From: Virgisporangium aliadipatigenens
GTDB taxonomy: Bacteria; Actinomycetota; Actinomycetes; Mycobacteriales; Micromonosporaceae
Assembly: GCF_016863615.1 (NCBI RefSeq)
Contig: NZ_BOPF01000012.1
Span: forward strand, 1-64,000
Direction of reading: 5' to 3'
DNA: 64,000 nucleotides
In this document: piece by piece, positions 63,072 through 64,000 of the stretch
Layout: each line of letters opens with the position of its first letter
Numbering within the stretch: the first letter of the stretch is position 1
Made by a program: the position numbers and the translations under genes
The notes under the pieces: model-generated
The model's database searches: none
The model's input: only the letters and a program-made list of their open reading frames with translations
What the model was told of the DNA's origin: nothing

Positions 63072-63368
63072 TCAGGCGGCCGCGGGGTCGCTCTCCGCCA
63101 GCGGGCCGGCCACCGGGACGTCGTCCGAGGCGCGCGTCACGTGGATGCACTCGCCGGGGCAGTCCCGCGCCGCGTCGATCACGTCCAGCCGCAGGTGTGT
63201 CGGGACATCGACCCGCTTGCCGGGAGCCATTTGCAGCTCACCCGTGCTGTCCTTGACGTAGGCCAGGCCGTCGATGTCGAACTCGAAGACATCGGGCGCG
63301 TACTGCACGCACAGGCCGTCACCCGTGCACAGATCCTGGTCCACGGCCACCCGTAGCGCCTCGTCCAC
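63072..63368 (-). CDS. Ferredoxin, probably [3Fe-4S] type
   Basis: A 98-residue ferredoxin. The cluster ligands are the two Cys of CTGDGLC (a Cx5C, lacking the middle Cys of CxxCxxC) and the later CPGEC, which points to a [3Fe-4S] cluster as in cytochrome P450 partners. APDVFEFDIDGLAYV is typical. The GTG at 63368 has GAGGGGAG 7 nt upstream; in-frame starts further up lack one. It is divergent from the proteasome ATPase gene, a position conserved in actinomycetes. Confidence 0.87.
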   Translation of the reverse strand: MDEALRVAVDQDLCTGDGLCVQYAPDVFEFDIDGLAYVKDSTGELQMAPGKRVDVPTHLRLDVIDAARDCPGECIHVTRASDDVPVAGPLAESDPAAA

Positions 63369-63509
63369 GGCTCGACTCCCCTCGCTGTCAACCAATTCGA
63401 CGGTACCCGAGGCCGAATCGCGCACGAACCATGGGCGATGCGTTCGACCGACGAAGGCGATCAGCCGCTAGTGTTAGTACACGACGTTTAGCCCCCGGGG
63501 AGGTGGGAC

Positions 63510-64000
63510 GTGGCACGTAGCGACGACGCAGATGCGCGCGCCGCACGGTGGGAGAGGGATGCACATGACCTCGCCACCCAGGTCGCGTACCTGCAGGAGG
63601 AGCTGGCCCTCGTTCGGCGCAAGCTGACCGAGAGCCCGCGTCATGTACGCCAGCTCGAAGAGCGCTTGGCGGCCGCGCAGGCGCAGCTGTCCAGGCTGAC
63701 GGAGAACAACGAGCGGCTGGTGGCCACGCTCAAGGAGGCGCGGGCCCAGATCGTCACCCTCAAAGAAGAGGTTGACCGGCTGGCTCAGCCACCGAGCGGT
63801 TACGGAGTTTTCCTGTCCAAGCACGAAGACGGCACCGTCGACGTGTTCACCGGAGGCCGCAAGCTGCGGGTGGCGGTGTCTCCGGCGCTGGAGGTCGACG
63901 ACCTGCAGCGCGGCCAGGAAGTGCTCCTCAACGACGCGCTCAACGTGGTCGACGCGTTCGGCTTCGAGCGGGTCGGCGAGGTCGTCATGCTGAAGGAGCT
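63510..64000 (+). CDS. arc: Proteasome-associated ATPase, N-terminal part (truncated by window end)
   Basis: The first 163 residues of the ARC/Mpa AAA+ ATPase, which unfolds pupylated proteins for the 20S proteasome. The GTG start ([16 protein letters not shown]) follows GGGGAGG at 63497-63503. Residues about 20-95 are the coiled coil that binds Pup ([19 protein letters not shown], then [14 protein letters not shown]); residues about 97-163 begin the OB domain ([20 protein letters not shown]). The ATPase domain lies beyond the window. The preceding 141 bp hold its promoter, which I cannot resolve. Confidence 0.93.
   Translation, partial: MARSDDADARAARWERDAHDLATQVAYLQEELALVRRKLTESPRHVRQLEERLAAAQAQLSRLTENNERLVATLKEARAQIVTLKEEVDRLAQPPSGYGVFLSKHEDGTVDVFTGGRKLRVAVSPALEVDDLQRGQEVLLNDALNVVDAFGFERVGEVVMLKE

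Overview
The window is chromosomal DNA of a high-GC actinomycete, most likely a member of the Micromonosporaceae. Support comes from the conserved order histidine phosphatase - DUF3090 - SCO1664-type protein - mshC (mycothiol synthesis), an F420-type oxidoreductase, and the right-hand block RecB-like nuclease / M50 protease / TrmI / DUF5998-type protein / ferredoxin / start of the proteasome ATPase gene arc. DUF5753-DUF397 regulator pairs, extreme G/C at third codon positions and many leaderless promoters (TANNNT 6-8 nt before the start codon) agree. Two chemoreceptors suggest a species with a motile stage, such as zoosporic Actinoplanes-like genera. The family assignment is inference; Actinobacteria is secure.

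Layout. 1-805: tail of a serine recombinase that ends inside a tRNA-Leu(GAG) gene, so an integrated element lies to the left. 806-1644: non-coding, with a hairpin and an array of 26-bp tandem repeats. 1645-6724: three overlapping genes for a MoxR AAA+ ATPase, a VWA-like metallopeptidase protein and a BRCT-like/LRR protein, the best candidate for an uncharacterised system. 6841-11463: small membrane protein, M20 peptidase, small conserved proteins, aldo/keto reductase, LLM oxidoreductase. 11563-15786: one unbroken frame joining an Hsp70-type ATPase, a long repetitive Pro/Gly linker, a membrane helix and a complete undecaprenyl-diphosphatase (UppP). 15880-19527: conserved cluster ending in mshC. 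19534-26789: GntR regulator, alanine-type aminotransferase, GAF/PP2C phosphatase, chemoreceptor, PAC2 protein. 27082-30145: nucleotide-sugar dehydrogenase, glycosyltransferase and epimerase operon. 30229-34015: PAS-GGDEF protein and a second chemoreceptor. 34025-41032: small regulator/enzyme units (HxlR-oxidoreductase, ArsR-SRPBCC-VOC, HTH-DUF397-zinc ribbon) and a methyltransferase behind a possible structured leader RNA. 41164-44497 and 53918-59237: two paralogous FtsX/MacB-like ABC exporters, the second with its own two-component system. 44722-53854: PIN-like toxin/antitoxin-like pair, MarR-MATE, Imm49-like protein coupled to a WYL regulator, epoxide hydrolase operon, MerR-controlled aldo/keto reductase. 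59318-64000: core genes up to the truncated proteasome ATPase.

How the genes work together. Most accessory units pair a one-component regulator with the gene it probably controls, and palindromic operators are visible for HxlR, ArsR, MerR and GntR. Envelope functions recur: UppP recycles the undecaprenyl carrier, the dehydrogenase/glycosyltransferase/epimerase set should make a cell-surface sugar, and the ABC exporters and MATE pump act at the membrane. mshC and the proteasome ATPase belong to redox buffering and protein turnover. All assignments come from reading motifs and gene order; no database search was run.
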